NCBI GenBank assembly: GCA_015680685.1
Contig: MNCI01005895.1
Span: 279,357-343,356, forward strand
Reading direction: 5' to 3'
From: Gnetum montanum
Taxonomy: Eukaryota; Streptophyta; Gnetopsida; Gnetales; Gnetaceae
DNA: 64,000 nt
This document shows, in pieces, positions 1-11,949 of the stretch. Position 1 is the stretch's first letter. Each line of letters starts with the position of its first letter. Under the pieces are notes generated by a model. The model searched no databases. It was not told the origin of the DNA and saw only the letters and a program-made list of their open reading frames with translations. Made by a program: the position numbers and the translations under genes.

Positions 1-2067
1 CTTCCCGTTCAGGAGATTTAGTGACCTTTACCTACTACATGAACTTGTTGTAAGCATTAGAAGTGCCAATGGAGGCCATCGACACAGACACCGAAAAGGT
101 CTGCAAATAGTTGGTCATTGATTTCAAGGACCACCCACACACTGTGTACATGTGTGGAAGTGGTCTACCTTTTTAGAAAAGAATTCCACTAGGACGAGCA
201 TCTCAATGGTAGGGATGCTTGGATTCGGGACCAGGAACAAATCCATGAGCCCAGAATCTTGAATATGCTTGATCAAGGATTTTGAGACCGTGCTGCATAT
301 CCAACATTGGCTCTCATCTACCTCCCTGTACTTGAAGTAGATTTTGGCATTCTAGTTCCCAGAGGTAATCACCATCACCTCTTGGGACTTCTTCGCCCCT
401 ATAGCAGTTAGCACAAAAACAAAAAAGCACAAAAACACAAAAAATAAGAAAAGACAAAAACCAAGTTAGGAAAAGCATAAGTAGTAGAAAAAATAGAAAT
501 GACACTTGAACATGTAGTAACTTACTATTTAGCTTACCAAGTTTAAATGGTGATGAGAATGGTGGAAGATGAACCAAGACATCCTCAATGGCGATCGGTT
601 TAAAGGATGTCCATCCCTCATCCAACAAACCAAACTCCTTGCATCTATGATAGAGCTTGGGATACTGGGTTGGGTAGGTTTTGTACTCACCCTTGCATTG
701 ACCTTTCACACCTGCGTGCATATTCTCAGCAAACAAAAGCTCCCACAGCGCCATTTGTGCCAAGGTCAACACATCCGTATCACCATGAATCCCATTCTCA
801 TTGATGAAAAACATGGTAACAAACACACACTGTTAAAATTTGGCTAGCATAGCAAACATTGCATAGCATAGTGAAACATGGTTATAAAACTCACCCACCA
901 GCACTATAAATGGTTCCTGGTGGGTTTTGGAAGCACATTCCCGTGTGACATGCATTAAACAACGTGTTGTAGGGGTGGTAGCAATTATACTCGGGCATCT
1001 CCCAAATCCAGGACAAACACCTCAAATTTCTGGGACATTAACTGGATCCTTCTCTTTGCCCACTGCTAATCACTCCATCTATCAAAAATCTCATAATACC
1101 CCAATTTTCCCCAGGAAACAGTGTTTCTGTTATGGCGGTCACTACCTCCTCTACCAGGTGTGACCAAATGATCACACTGAAGCATTGGAGGAGAAATTGC
1201 AGGAACTCCTATGCTCCCTCCCAAAACCAGACTACCTACTTCCCCACATGTGTATGGGGTGGAGGAAAATTGGCTACTGATTTGCTCATGCAACATGGAA
1301 TCCCCATAAGTTCTAGGACAATCAAGATTGGCCTTAGCACTACCCTACACAACACAATAGAAAATCTTAATGGCATGTTTGAGTGAAGTTCAAATATGGT
1401 GTAGTAGAATTAACATTTAGTAGATATCGTAGCACGACTCTCTTCATACACATAGCATAGCAAAAAATACAAAGGCAATAGCGTAGAAAAATCAGCTTAG
1501 CATAGCAACAACAAAACTGAAGGCATGTTTTTAAATAAAGAAGAATTTAATACACTACATCCATTCAACAAATCTGCCTAACAAAGTGATTTGCATTACG
1601 TCGTGATAGAACACGTGTTACACTGTCACATCGAGCACATGGCCAAACCCTCTTGAGGATTGTACGCTACACTATTTGCATGCCAAGTGGCTCAAATCGT
1701 GCAAGCCTCTGTGGCAATGATAGCCACAATGATGGTAGTCTAGGTGACCTTGCATGCAACCTTAGCATAGTGTTTGTACATCTGCTGCAGCTGAAATGGC
1801 AATAGTGATGGTGTAAGGGCAAAAACAATGACAACATGATGACAAATAACATATATTGCAAAACAAAAATCCTAGGAACAAAAAAAAAGAACAATAGAAG
1901 CAATAACAGAGACATAGGAAAAATAGAGGGAGCATAACAGCCTACTAGGCCAATGGTGTCTCCTCTAGCACCGCGACGCCTACCTGTGAGACACATCCTA
2001 CGGTTTCGTTCACTTCATAGACCTTGGCAAGTGCTAGATGCTTGAGTTCTTCCCTAGGAGCCATCAT
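1..2067 (-). pseudogene. Copy D of an unrecognised multi-exon gene (antisense gene family), 3' end off the window
   Basis: Four exons can be read leftward. Exon 1 is 1984-2067, 28 open codons starting MMAPREELKHLALAK, with donor CAG|GTAGG. Exon 2 is 895-1344 after acceptor TTGTGTAG. Exon 3 is 538-829, donor TTG|GTAAGC. Exon 4 runs from 398 to the window edge after acceptor CTGCTATAG. Exon 2 matches copies B and C (phrases like FSVIIWSHL and FQNPPGTIY). Exon 3 shares a KGEYKTYPTQYPKLYHRC stretch with copy C's KGKFDKYTKEFNLFYKKC. Exon 4 shares PTIEMLVLVEFFSKKVDHF with B's PTLEMVNIIEPFDKEVNKF. Exon 2 holds in-frame stops, so the copy looks dead. Introns contain CTATGCTA-type motifs. No function is recognised; splice sites and between-copy similarity are the evidence. 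Exon 1 does not obviously match exon 1 of B or C and is the weakest call. Confidence 0.6.
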
Positions 2068-2479
2068 TTTGCTTTCCGACTCTTTCTTCGTTGCTACAGT
2101 GAATTGCCTTGCTCTCAATTGGCATAATCGCTCTATGATTCGAATGTGGACTCTGCACTATTACAGTCTACAACAACCTCAAACTAGAAATTCTTAAGCT
2201 TTCTATCATACTTTTCATTTATATCTATTGCTCACATTTCATTACTACTTTGTAAATTTTCACTATGCACAGTTACTATGAACAAGTACTTCTTGACTAG
2301 ACTTTCATCCCATTTTGGTAGGTCATGCAAGAATGGAAATCCATCATGATCTCTCTTCACCTTTAGTGTTAGCAGGTCCACATGGCAAATGTGCGAGACA
2401 ATTGAACCCAAAGCTAATAGACTGGGAATCACCCGCAGTTAGCACTGTAGCATCCTTAGAAGCATCCCTTAACTAGCCT
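2068..2479. other. Interval between copy D and the V pol region
   Basis: This gap should hold the 5' part of element V (LTR, gag, protease) if V were complete, but I see none of these. A 66-codon open stretch on the minus strand (2232-2432) is unassigned. The junction brings the 5' end of copy D close to the start of V pol, head to head. Confidence 0.3.
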
Positions 2480-4111
2480 GAGAATCTGGTCCAAGCCCTA
2501 GATTTAGAGGCTTGGGATGTAACTAAGAACCCTCTGATCAAAACACTTGTGACAACATCCAGGGGGAAGATAAAAATGTTGAAACTTAGTTCCCTCCTAG
2601 ATTCACAAATACACAAAGATGTAGTCAAAATTTTACAAGACAACATCGAAGTCTTCGCATGGTCATACAACAACATCTCAGGTTTAGATCCAAGGTTGAT
2701 ACAGCACAACATTTTCCTAGACTTGCGCATGAAATTAGTTAAGTAGAAGGCTCACAAGGTTAAACCATAGATCGCATTAGCCATACAAGATGAAATCACC
2801 AAGCTATATCAAGATGGTTTCATCTGAGTAATTGATTACTTAAAATGGGTGTCTAACGTTGTTGTGGTTTCTAATAAAATGGGAGGGATACATATCTATA
2901 TATAATTATAGGATCTGAATAGAGCCACGATTAAAGATGACTTCTGACTTCAAAATATCGATCAACTCATCGACACTACGGTTGGTCATGCTCTATTATC
3001 CTTCATGGATGGTTTCTTTGGCTATAACCAAATTCGTATCAACCCAGACAATCACTTAACAACAACCTTTATGACCCCATGGGGGACCTTTTGTTACACT
3101 ATGATGCCTTTCAGGCTCAAAAATGCTAGAGCAACCTACCAGAGAGCCATGACTTACATATTTAGCAACTACATCCTAGCAATGTTGAACGATTATGTGG
3201 ATGATATAGCGGTCAAATATAAAGAGGCCACTGATCATCCCAATGATCTAGGTGTAGTTCTTAAACAATGTCTAATGCATGATTTATGCCTCAATCCTAA
3301 AAAGTGTGTCTTTGCGGTGAGAATGGGATGCATGCTAGGGTTTGTAGTATCAGAGGCTAGAATATGAATGGATTTTGACAAAGTCAAGGCCATTGTTAAC
3401 CTGGTACCACCTATAAATCTTAAGAAATTACATGGGTTACAAGGTAGATTACATTTTATCAAAAGGTTTATATCAAAGTTGACTGACAAGTTACACCCTA
3501 TGCAACATCTTCTAAAGAAAGGGGTTAACTTTGAATGGATGACACAATGCCAACAAGCCTTTGATGATCTGAAGAAAGAGCTTTTGCATCTCCCAATGGT
3601 TTACCCACCACAAAGAGATAAGTCTTTCTTCATCTACCTTGCCACCTCAGACACATCTATTGCAGCACTATTATGTCAAAAATGAGATGACGGTTCTGAG
3701 ATACCAGTGTACTACCTAAGCCATGCACTGGTAGCATATGAAGTGAAATACAATGAGGTGGAGAGAAATTACCTTGCCTTAGTATTTGCATAAAAGAAGT
3801 GGATACACTACCTATTTCATAGCAAGATTAACATTATTTGGAAGAGCAACATACTTCAAGCTATCACAAACAATATGTATGAAAGTAGTAGGATAGCCTG
3901 GTGGAAAGAAATAACAGCCAAATTCAATTTGCATTATGTCAGCCAATCATTGACGAAAGGTCAAGCCATAGCAACCCAACTTATGACCTCACCCATTGAC
4001 AACCAAGTAATCATATACCCCAAATTCCTAGATGAGCATGTTAGCACTATCAACGTTGTCCCAACACATCTTGAAGCTACTTTACATTTCGACAGTGCCT
4101 CGACCATGTGA
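2480..4111 (+). pseudogene. V pol: reverse transcriptase and first RNase H (broken)
   Basis: The reverse transcriptase would copy the element's RNA into DNA inside the particle. The N-terminal linker includes a VFAWSYNNISGLDP stretch typical of plant Ty3/gypsy RT. The palm contains GYNQIRIN, then FMTPWGTFCYTMMPF, and the catalytic box YVDD at 3194-3205. A connection region (LHGLQGRLHFIKRFISKL) leads to RNase H from about 3630, with YYLSHAL and a VERNYLALVFA stretch. In-frame stops occur at about 3366 (before MDFDKV), 3683 and 3792, and two further stops lie upstream of RT. The reading frame is otherwise mostly maintained from 3005 to 4111. Confidence 0.85.
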
Positions 4112-4520
4112 GGGGGTACTGCAATTACTGTCATTATGTTCCCATCTGGGGAAATGCATCCTTTTGTCTATCATTTTGTGTTCCCTTGTACAAACAATGT
4201 GGCAGAGTATGAGGGGTTACTCAGGGGCCTCTTATCAGCCCAAACATTATGCATACAACACCTGGAAATTCATGGAGATTCACAACTATTTATGAATCAA
4301 ATCACCGAGGTCTACGCCTGCAAGGATACACACCTACAACCCTACTACGACCTATCGAAAACCCTAGTAAAAAAGTTTGCAATTATGAATGTGCAACATG
4401 TGCCATGCAACGAAAACACCATAGTAGATGCCCTGGCCAGCTTGGCATTAAACATGCCACCACACTTGTTCGCAAGTTTTCTGACTTCAATTACCGAGTG
4501 TACAAAGCCTATCACTTAGG
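4112..4520 (+). pseudogene. V pol: second (plant-type) RNase H domain
   Basis: An open stretch carries TNNVAEYEGLLRGLLSA, then LEIHGDSQLFMNQI, then HVPCNENTIVDALASLAL. These are the three conserved blocks of the additional RNase H (aRNH) found after the retroviral-type RNase H in Tat-lineage elements. It follows the first RNase H after one stop codon at about 4109-4111. This domain is the best single reason to place V in the Tat lineage. It is not expressed as it stands, because both flanks are interrupted. Confidence 0.8.
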
Positions 4521-4739
4521 TGGGACACGTAGCCTCTATTAGTGGTACGGATACCCAAGAGTGGTACTCCAAAATTAAAACCTACCTGCAACATGGTGAG
4601 CCCCCAAGTGGATTGACATCTACCTAGAGAGATGTGATCCACAAGCATGCCTGGTACTATGTGCTCATGGGAGACAACGCCCTATGCAAACGCTCCTATG
4701 ATGAGATATTATTGGCATTTGTAAATGAGGAGCAAGCAT

Positions 4740-5792
4740 AGAAGGTGATTAATGAAGTACATGAGGGACTGTGTGGTGGACACATAGCACCTAGTGCTAT
4801 GGCTATAAGAATCAGATGTCTAGGGTACTACTGGCCTCACATGGAGCGTGATTGGCTAGCCAAAGTCAAGATGTGTGATAGGTGCCAATGATATGCAAAT
4901 CTCATACACGTTTCACCTACAAAGTTGCATTCAATGTAGATCATGTGGCCTTTCCAATGATGGGGACTAGCCCTCATAGGACCTATCACACCTAAGTATT
5001 CCATAGGGCATAGCTTCATCATCACTACCACTAAGTATTTTACTAAGTGAGTGGAGGTTATTCCATGAGGAAGACTACATCTTAGCAGGTTTTCCACTTC
5101 ATCTTGGAAAACATCGTAACAAGGTTTGGGCTACCCATGACTATTGTAACCAACAACGGGCCACAGTTCAGTAGTGCAGAAACCTAAACCTTTTGTAGCA
5201 ATCTTGGCATCAGACAATCGTTCTCCTTGACATATTACCTACAAGAGAATGTATAAGTAGAGGCTACAAATAAGTCCAACATCAATTTGCTGAAAAAAAT
5301 GCTTAACAATAGCAAGAGGTGATGGCATGAGAAAATCCTCTATGTGCTATGGGCTTATAGGATGACATGTAGGACTACGACAGGTAAGACACCTTATAGT
5401 CTTGTTTATGGATCTGAAGTGGTGTTACCTCTTGAGTTGCAGGTGCCATCACTCTAAATGATCCTATCAAATTTCATGAGTGAAGCCTAGAATAACGGGT
5501 CAAGGATCATTGACCTCGACTCAATAAAGAAGGAGAGTGCACAAACACTAGGTTGCATAAAGCATTATCAGAATAAGCAAAGGTAGAAACATCATGTAAA
5601 TCTGCATCAATGGCCAATACATAATGGAGACCTCTTTCTCAAGGCTGTTCGTGAGCATATGAACAAATTCTCAGCAAATTGGGAATGTCCATACATGGTC
5701 ACAAAAGCCTTTGGGAATGGATCCTTCAAGCTGGCTGACAATGAGTTTGCAAATCTGGTGAATCACTCATACCTCAATTCGTACTACATTTG
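4740..5792 (+). pseudogene. V pol: integrase (broken)
   Basis: The zinc-binding domain is visible as VHEGLCGGH at 4757-4783 and MCDRC at 4871-4885, with GYYWPHMERDW between. The core begins near WPFQ and continues with GPITPKYSIGHSFIITTTKYF. A degraded target-strand region follows with many stops and shifts. The C-terminal part still shows NWECPYMVTKAFGNGSFKL and SYLNSYYI near 5790, which marks the end of pol. Several acidic core residues cannot be placed in one frame, so it cannot be functional. Confidence 0.8.
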
Positions 5793-5814
5793 AAGCATGA
5801 AAATGGTAAGCTCA

Positions 5815-6299
5815 TCCACTACAACGTAAAATTGGTAAAAAATTATTCACTATGATGTAAAACTAGCAAACAATCATCCACTACGACATAAAAATTACAA
5901 AAAAATGTCCGCTATGATGTAAAACTGGCAAAGCTTCACACACATCCATCATGACGTAAAACTAGCAAAGGTAGTTCCCTATGACTATAAACTATCACAA
6001 ACTATCTGCCATGACATAAAACTAGCATAGACCATCCGCTGGGATGCTAAACTAGCACAAGCGGTCTACTGGGACCTTAAACTAGCTTATCCATCATCTG
6101 CTACCATGATAAACTAGCACAATAGTCTACTGGAACTCTAAACTAGCACGAAGGACTGCTAGGAACTTAAAATAGTGAAACATGATCTATTGGGACCTTA
6201 AACTAGCATATCGTGGTCTACCAAGACCTTAAACTAGCATATCGTGGTCTACCAAGACCTTAAACTAGCATATCGTGGTCTACCAAGACCTTAAACTAG
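5815..6299 (+). repeat. 31-bp minisatellite after integrase
   Basis: About 15 tandem units of 31-34 bp carry the core TAAACTAGCA. The unit drifts from CACTATGATGTAAAACTAGCA at the left to ACCTTAAACTAGCATATCG at the right. The last three units, starting at 6195, 6226 and 6257, are identical with a 31-bp period, so the array last expanded at its right end. Its reverse complement resembles the 33-bp repeat at 42,130-42,390. Confidence 0.85.
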
Positions 6300-7669
6300 G
6301 TTCACAACTTGTCCCCAGCATGCATCTCTACCAGTACACATAAAGTGAGCGTGCACACTGCCAACATGGGGTGGGATGTTGTAGTTCCAGAATGCAGTTC
6401 ATGATGCCAAGAGAACACCCTCTGGAACATATGTAGTGCCACTACTCTTGGCATCTTGCTGATCCTCTAGAGATGTTGTATGACATCCTGCTGACCCTCT
6501 AGACCTACTACTATCATGGCTCATCACCCTGGTAGTAGCTTCCCTAGTCAGCGCCTGCTGCTAGAGTTCCATTAGTATTGTGGCCTAGCCTCAATATTGT
6601 TATCCTCCAACCCTTACCAATGCCTGAGCTTAAGAGACATTTAGCTGCTAAGTAGCCCATCTCACAGTTGAACTAATAATTCTTGCCTTGGGTAGGGATT
6701 CCTAAGCATCTGCATTCATAGTAACTCCTAGCCTCCTCGATGCCAACTCCACACTGATGCTGTCAAGGTCGTTGCTGGCCTTCCTGGTTTGGACATTGCA
6801 TGCCTCAGCAAGAATGTCCAAATCTCTAGTAGCATCCACAATAGGTAAGATCCTTACCTTCATTTTGCATCATGGTTGTTTCTCTTGGTTTTCTTTCTAT
6901 TGTGTTTATAGGATGTGTACTAGAGGGGCATCGGTTAGAGGTGCATTTCACCATGGTAGTAGGACACTACATCGTTACAAGGTGGTAGTCTTGATTAGCT
7001 TAGCTACTTTGGAGTGCACATCCTATCCTTCCCCTTTACCTACCTTATCTCGTTCCTTACACTTGCAAACCACTCTCTCCCCTCTTTTACAATTTTTCCC
7101 TGATACCTATAAAGCCCTCCCATTTTTGCAACCATAAAGTCCATGATGCACGTAACATAGCTCACCGCATGGAAAGCATCTATAGGTAGGTTAAAGCCCC
7201 ATGTGGATGTAACAAAACTCATTCTAGGAAAGAAACACCTTTCCTATGACAAGGTTGTTTGCAAATGTAAATGGAAAAATAGCAAAAGGCAAAAGCGTAA
7301 GAGAGCAAAAGCTCACAGGCAAAAAAAAAAGTGTGCCTAAAACAAATGGCACATAAGCTATTTCATAATCACCCTCTCTAAGCATTTGGATGAGAGGTCA
7401 AAGGTCAAAAAAAGCAAAGATGACCATGTAAACAATTTCCTCACAATAATTCCTATGAGGGATTATGCTAACTTTCATCTTTACCATTTTATTTAACCTC
7501 TTTCCTCCCTGCTTAACCCTTCCATTTCCCACGCATAACCAATGCAACACTCTTAAGCACAGCTAAGCAATATCTTGGTGATCACCGAAGAGCAATGTTA
7601 ACATTTCATATTCCATGGTATTTCATATTCTTTGTTGGCATCTCTCGAGTCCATCCTCCAGACATCGAC
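6300..7669. other. V 3' untranslated region
   Basis: No convincing coding sequence is seen. A short repeated phrase (CTTGCTGATCCTCTAGA, CCTGCTGACCCTCTAGA) sits at about 6455-6505. A 126-codon open stretch at 6757-7137 has low-complexity leucine/serine content and no recognisable domain, so I do not call it a gene. Confidence 0.4.
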
Positions 7670-7680
7670 AAAGAGGGGCC
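7670..7680 (+). promoter_or_regulatory. Polypurine tract of element V
   Basis: AAAGAGGGGCC lies directly before AATGAAACACC, the start of the LTR. The same arrangement, AAAGAGAGGCCAATAAAACACC, is found on the minus strand at element X (22,028-22,049). This supports both as the priming site for plus-strand synthesis and fixes the LTR start. Confidence 0.7.
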
Positions 7681-7682
7681 AA

Positions 7683-9389
7683 TGAAACACCCTAAAATTT
7701 TGGGATCCTCTTGCTTCACCAGGGTCTTAGAATTTAGGCAAGGAATTTTCACAAGTGCAACATCATAAAAATTTTGCAGGAAATTGATGTTGTGTGTGTA
7801 GACTATCTAGTTTGGTAAGTTTTCTAATCAAGAGGTTTGCTATACTACGCTACGTCATGTAGTGTAGCAGGCCTTGGAAGACAGTTGCTCAGGTAACCAA
7901 ACTCTTGCAGAATAAATTATTATGCTATGCTATGCTCCACAGCGTAGCACAGCATAGCAAAGGAAAAATAGAAAGGCTCAGCTTACCAAGTAATTCCAAT
8001 TTCATCAAGCAAGCACTCTAGCCTTCAAAACCAGTTGCCTTCTTCAAATCCAAGTCCTTGGTAGAGCATCTGATCAGAAAATGGCAGATTAAGCAAAAAG
8101 CAGGTTGTGTTTTCTGCTACTCTATGTTACGCTACGTAGTGTAGCATAGCATAGCGACAATGCAAGAACAACAAAAGGCATTTAAATATGTAGGATCAGC
8201 AAGTTCAAAAGCTTCACTTCGCAAAGAGCAAAGGTTGTAGATTGTCAGTATGATCTTCAAACATAAGTACAAATTGTAGTTAAGGCCAGCTGCTATGTAG
8301 CATAGCATAGGATAGCAAACATGCAGAACCAGCCAATACGCCTCAAAGATTTTTAGCATCTACAACTAACTCCAACACAAATTTCTTCTTCAAACTGGTG
8401 GCTACACTATGCTACACTACATAACGTAGCACAACGTAGTAAGCAGCTATGCTACACTACATAGCATAGCACAGCATAGTAGGCAGCTACGCTACATTGG
8501 TGCACTTCACTCCTTATTTGCATCATTTTTACACATGATCCCCGCATCTCCAGTTTCGATAGCATGATTGTAGGGCTACAGGCTAATCAATCAACTTTGC
8601 ATGTTCATGCAGCGTAGACATGTTAGCATCTTGTGGGTCTAGGACACATGGTGTCCAAACTTTATTTCTTGCTTGCTCCTAGTCTTATAAATACCCAAAC
8701 AATAAATGCTCCAAGTGTTGGCAAATTAATTGAAAAATCTATTAGCAAGTTGGCAGGTTGGCAAATTAACAATTCAAAGGGTATTTCAATGGGTTGGAAA
8801 GTTGGCAAATTTTGCATGATTGGCAATTTGAAAATTAGAAGGGTTGACAATCTTGAGCATTGTTAACATTTTTGCGAGTGGAAAAAATCAAATAGTTGGC
8901 ATTCCCATTTGGCACTCTGTTAGACCTTTTCTATTTCCTTTATAGAATTTTGCATCATTAGCTCCTGAGTCCATGTTCAAGTGCATAGTCAATTTCTCTT
9001 TGAACGTCCTAGTTACTTTTGGGATCTCTATGCTTCCCAATGCTATCCAACCAATTGTATCCACCTTGACAAAGTAAAACCATAATCTTGAAGTGGTGCA
9101 TTTCTTAACTCCAGTTCACTTTATTTTCCTCTTTATCATTGCATTTTACATTGTTTTTCACTTCATTGAATTTAATACTTGTTATTTTATGCTATAAGCA
9201 ATGTTTCTCAAAACAACGTTTGCAAAAGGTTTAGTGACACCGACTAAGTTCCTGTCTGATCAACCAGACCGTTCAGGGCACCTCATTTCTATTTTATCCA
9301 GCACAGCCCTTGCACGGATCCAGGGTTAAGATTGTCCAACTGATGAACTCTTAGTGTTTTTCTAGTTGTTCACATTTTTGGTCCCTACA
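7683..9389 (+). repeat. V 3' LTR (about 1.7 kb)
   Basis: It starts TGAAACACCC right after the polypurine tract and appears to end TTTTTGGTCCCTACA at 9389, giving TG...CA ends. It contains the hairpin cluster at 7846-8490. No matching 5' LTR lies inside the window, so the right boundary is inferred. The LTR end abuts a LINE fragment, suggesting insertion in or beside it. Confidence 0.55.
7846..8490. repeat. Cluster of CTATGCTA / TAGCATAG hairpins
   Basis: At least six imperfect inverted repeats built from CTATGCTA, CTACGCTACGT and TAGCATAGC lie at about 7846, 7921, 8122, 8290, 8402 and 8448. An example is GCTATGCTACACTACATAGC, in which both arms pair. Similar motifs appear in copy D introns (850-880, 1420-1510) and in the arrays near element X. 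Confidence 0.7.
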
Positions 9390-9419
9390 CCATTTAGAAG
9401 TGGATGTAGTTCCACTAAG

Positions 9420-9790
9420 CAAACTCTAGTAATGAGGCCCTAAATCTTAAGTTTGAAACTAGGCATGACATCCATTATTATGATGAATTTACCCCACAAC
9501 ATAGTCACATGATGAGAGATAATAATTAGAGGTAGAGGTGGTCCATTCCTAAACACACATTTGTTTCTAGCCTTCCACAAGCACCAGAGAAGTATTGCCA
9601 TAGTGGAGTCAACATAGAAAGGTAATTGAGAATCTAAACCATTGACAATCCAAACAAGAAAGATATGCATGCATTCATAAAGGAGATGTAGTTGTGTTTT
9701 CATAGTGCCCATGCCACAAAGGATGTAGATATCATTGATTTTAATGCCAAAATGATGGAGAAAGACTTTTGTTGGGATAGCATTTTTTTA
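9420..9790 (-). pseudogene. LINE (L1-type) fragment, zinc-binding RT C-terminal region
   Basis: The minus strand reads PTKVFLHHFGIKINDIYILC, then LHLLYEC, then AILLWCLWKARNKCVF. This matches the C-terminal zinc-binding region of plant L1-like reverse transcriptases, where the LYEC and WKARN blocks are diagnostic. One of the cysteines is displaced. The RNase H part that should follow is cut off by the end of the V LTR at 9389. It is a short, dead relic. Confidence 0.65.
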
Positions 9791-11949
9791 TGTACTAGAG
9801 GAACATCTTAATCTTTTTCAATGATCTCCCTTTCTTCTCTCATTTATACATCTATCACTAATATTAACTTCCATTATCAATTATCAAACCTTTCTTATGA
9901 TTCAGTAGTGTAATCAAATTATCAAGAAACCATCATATTAAATGCGTTATCAAAATTTTAATAACTCATATTCTCATCCTAGAATATCAAATATTCCATA
10001 ATTTTCACATCTAGAAGATCATTAGTCAAAACTACAGAAGTTAACAATTCAAGAAGCTTTTATTATTTTTTTCATACTTTTAATCCTTTGCTTAATTGTA
10101 TTTAGATCATGCTTTGGAAAGTTCCATGGGTCTTTGTAATTTAGATTGGATGCCTAGGTTTCAACCAAAAGATTCCTCAACTAGGGATTCTCTAGCTAGA
10201 CTCATTCAAACTTGAAAGATTGAGGCTCTCATTTGGACATATTCATCTTTGAAAATGATCAAAGAAAGGGCCTATGATCAAATGATCTTCTCTCAAGGGG
10301 TGTGAGTGACACGTGTCATAAGTAAAAGGGGGGTAATAACCCAATGTTGATCAATCCTAGATTGGCCACAATCTACTCCTTTCCTTTTGTTAAACCACAT
10401 GAAATGGAAACCTTGAATCTCCATGTCCACTAGGTGGAAGTCATTCATGAATTTGTGTAGTCTGAATTAGATTTCTCTCATCTAGAAAGTCTTTGATCAA
10501 AATCCCCAATGAGATTTCTCTTATCTCTAGGGCCCATAAACATTGGTTAGCCAAATACTGTTTCATGGAAGAAAAGGATGAAGCTCCATGTAGAGCAACA
10601 AACAAACTCCACTTACATGCATTTGAGGGTACCTAGCTTGTTGTGCTAGCCCTTATAATCAACAAAGAAAGAAGACAAATAAGTCCATTGTAACAAAGAC
10701 AATTTTTGGGATTGTAACATGGTTTCCTATAAATGAACAATATTTCATTTCTCTTGTTTCATAGTTTCTTTAAGTGTATGTTGTTTGTATTGGGTACCTT
10801 GACCTCATTAATTCTAGGATAAGATCTTCATGATCTACCCATAGATTTCTTCCTATAGAAATTTTTCAAGGTTCCCTAAATACCTAAATCCAAATCAGCA
10901 TTTCCATCTCACCAAGTCAAGAACTAGATCATCATCATATTCTTTGTTGGAATTAGAATTTTCAATTTTTCTACATTGGTTCGAATTTTAACATTAGATC
11001 ATGTAAAGGTCAAACCAAATAAAACTATTTTTAGAAAATGAGATTTGAAGCCATGATTATAAGCTCAATGTTCCTTCTCTCCTCTCCTCTAACAATGTGG
11101 ACAAAGCTCATTTGCTTTATTTTAAGCTTTCTTATCTTAGTAGGTTTTAGCTCCATAATAGAAGCCAAATTGAAACAACCATATCTTCCTTCTATGGTGA
11201 AGATTTCAAAATTGATTCAAAGTGTATGAAAGCTTTTGACCTTTATTTATATGTTCGAAATATTTTAATCATAACTTTCATGGCTAGAATTGTGATAAGG
11301 TGAATATTTATTGGACCTTATCTTGGTCATTAATAACAGCTTTCCAAGCCAATATAAACCTCCTTAATGAAAGAAGAAAAATGAATTTTGCATCCCTTCC
11401 TTTCCCTCTTCAATTTCACTAACTTATCCCATATTTGTACTCCTTGAAATCATTATGAATGGTATTTTAGTTGGGCTAGGTGCTAGTGTAGGATTGAGGC
11501 TCTAAACTATAGATGTTCCACTAGCTACATTGCCCATTTACTTTCTTCAAGAATTCATTGCGAAAGTCCTTGGTTTGTGTAGTTGAGAAAATTTTCTATT
11601 CTTGATATAATATATAAAGGTCTATGTCATATATTTCTTGTTACATTGGGTAATGCGATCAAAACTATCAGTGCTATGTTACATAATCAATAGGTGATAT
11701 CTACTAGTTGGGAGGTTTTGGGATTGGTGAAGGTAAAAAGCTAAGTTCATTGGTCTCTGATTTATTTATCTTTGTATCCATTTATCTTAACATCACCTTG
11801 GATCTAGGGATATGACTTGAGGATCTATCATGGATGTGATGACATTCTATAATGGCCAATGCACCTAATTAGGTTTATACATGCTCATCATACCTCAATG
11901 TTGTCCTTGTTCAGTACCATGGTTTGGATGTACCTAGGTATTTCATGCT
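9791..11949. other. AT-rich interval without a recognisable gene
   Basis: No domain, exon or repeat is convincing here. A 63-codon open stretch at 11,038-11,229 is hydrophobic and probably chance. Parts of 11,460-11,900 may be heavily decayed LINE sequence leading into the fragment at 11,950. Confidence 0.35.

Larger units (their letters stand above)
2480..9389 (+). mobile_element. Degenerate Ty3/gypsy retrotransposon V, Tat-like lineage, 5' part missing
   Basis: The order on the plus strand is RT, RNase H, a second RNase H, integrase, a 31-bp minisatellite, an untranslated stretch, a polypurine tract (7670-7680) and a 3' LTR (from 7683). The second RNase H next to the usual one, and tandem repeats after integrase, are traits of the Tat lineage of plant Ty3/gypsy elements. 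No gag, protease or 5' LTR is seen upstream of 2480. Many stops and frameshifts show it is an old, inactive copy. The 3' LTR end at about 9389 (TTTGGTCCCTACA) is inferred from its LTR-like ending only. Confidence 0.75.

Noticed and set aside
314-826. A 170-codon minus-strand ORF as a single protein
   Set aside because: Its middle, very rich in Phe and Leu, is the translated intron of copy D (399-537), bounded by GTAAGC and CTATAG. It is two exons, not one gene.
5815-6299. Regular ~31-bp repeats that could look like a CRISPR array
   Set aside because: The units are contiguous without unique spacers, drift gradually, and lie in a plant retroelement after integrase. It is a minisatellite.
6757-7137. 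A 126-codon plus ORF in the V 3' region
   Set aside because: Low-complexity Leu/Ser/Thr content, no motif, no relative in X, and it lies between integrase and the polypurine tract of a decayed element.
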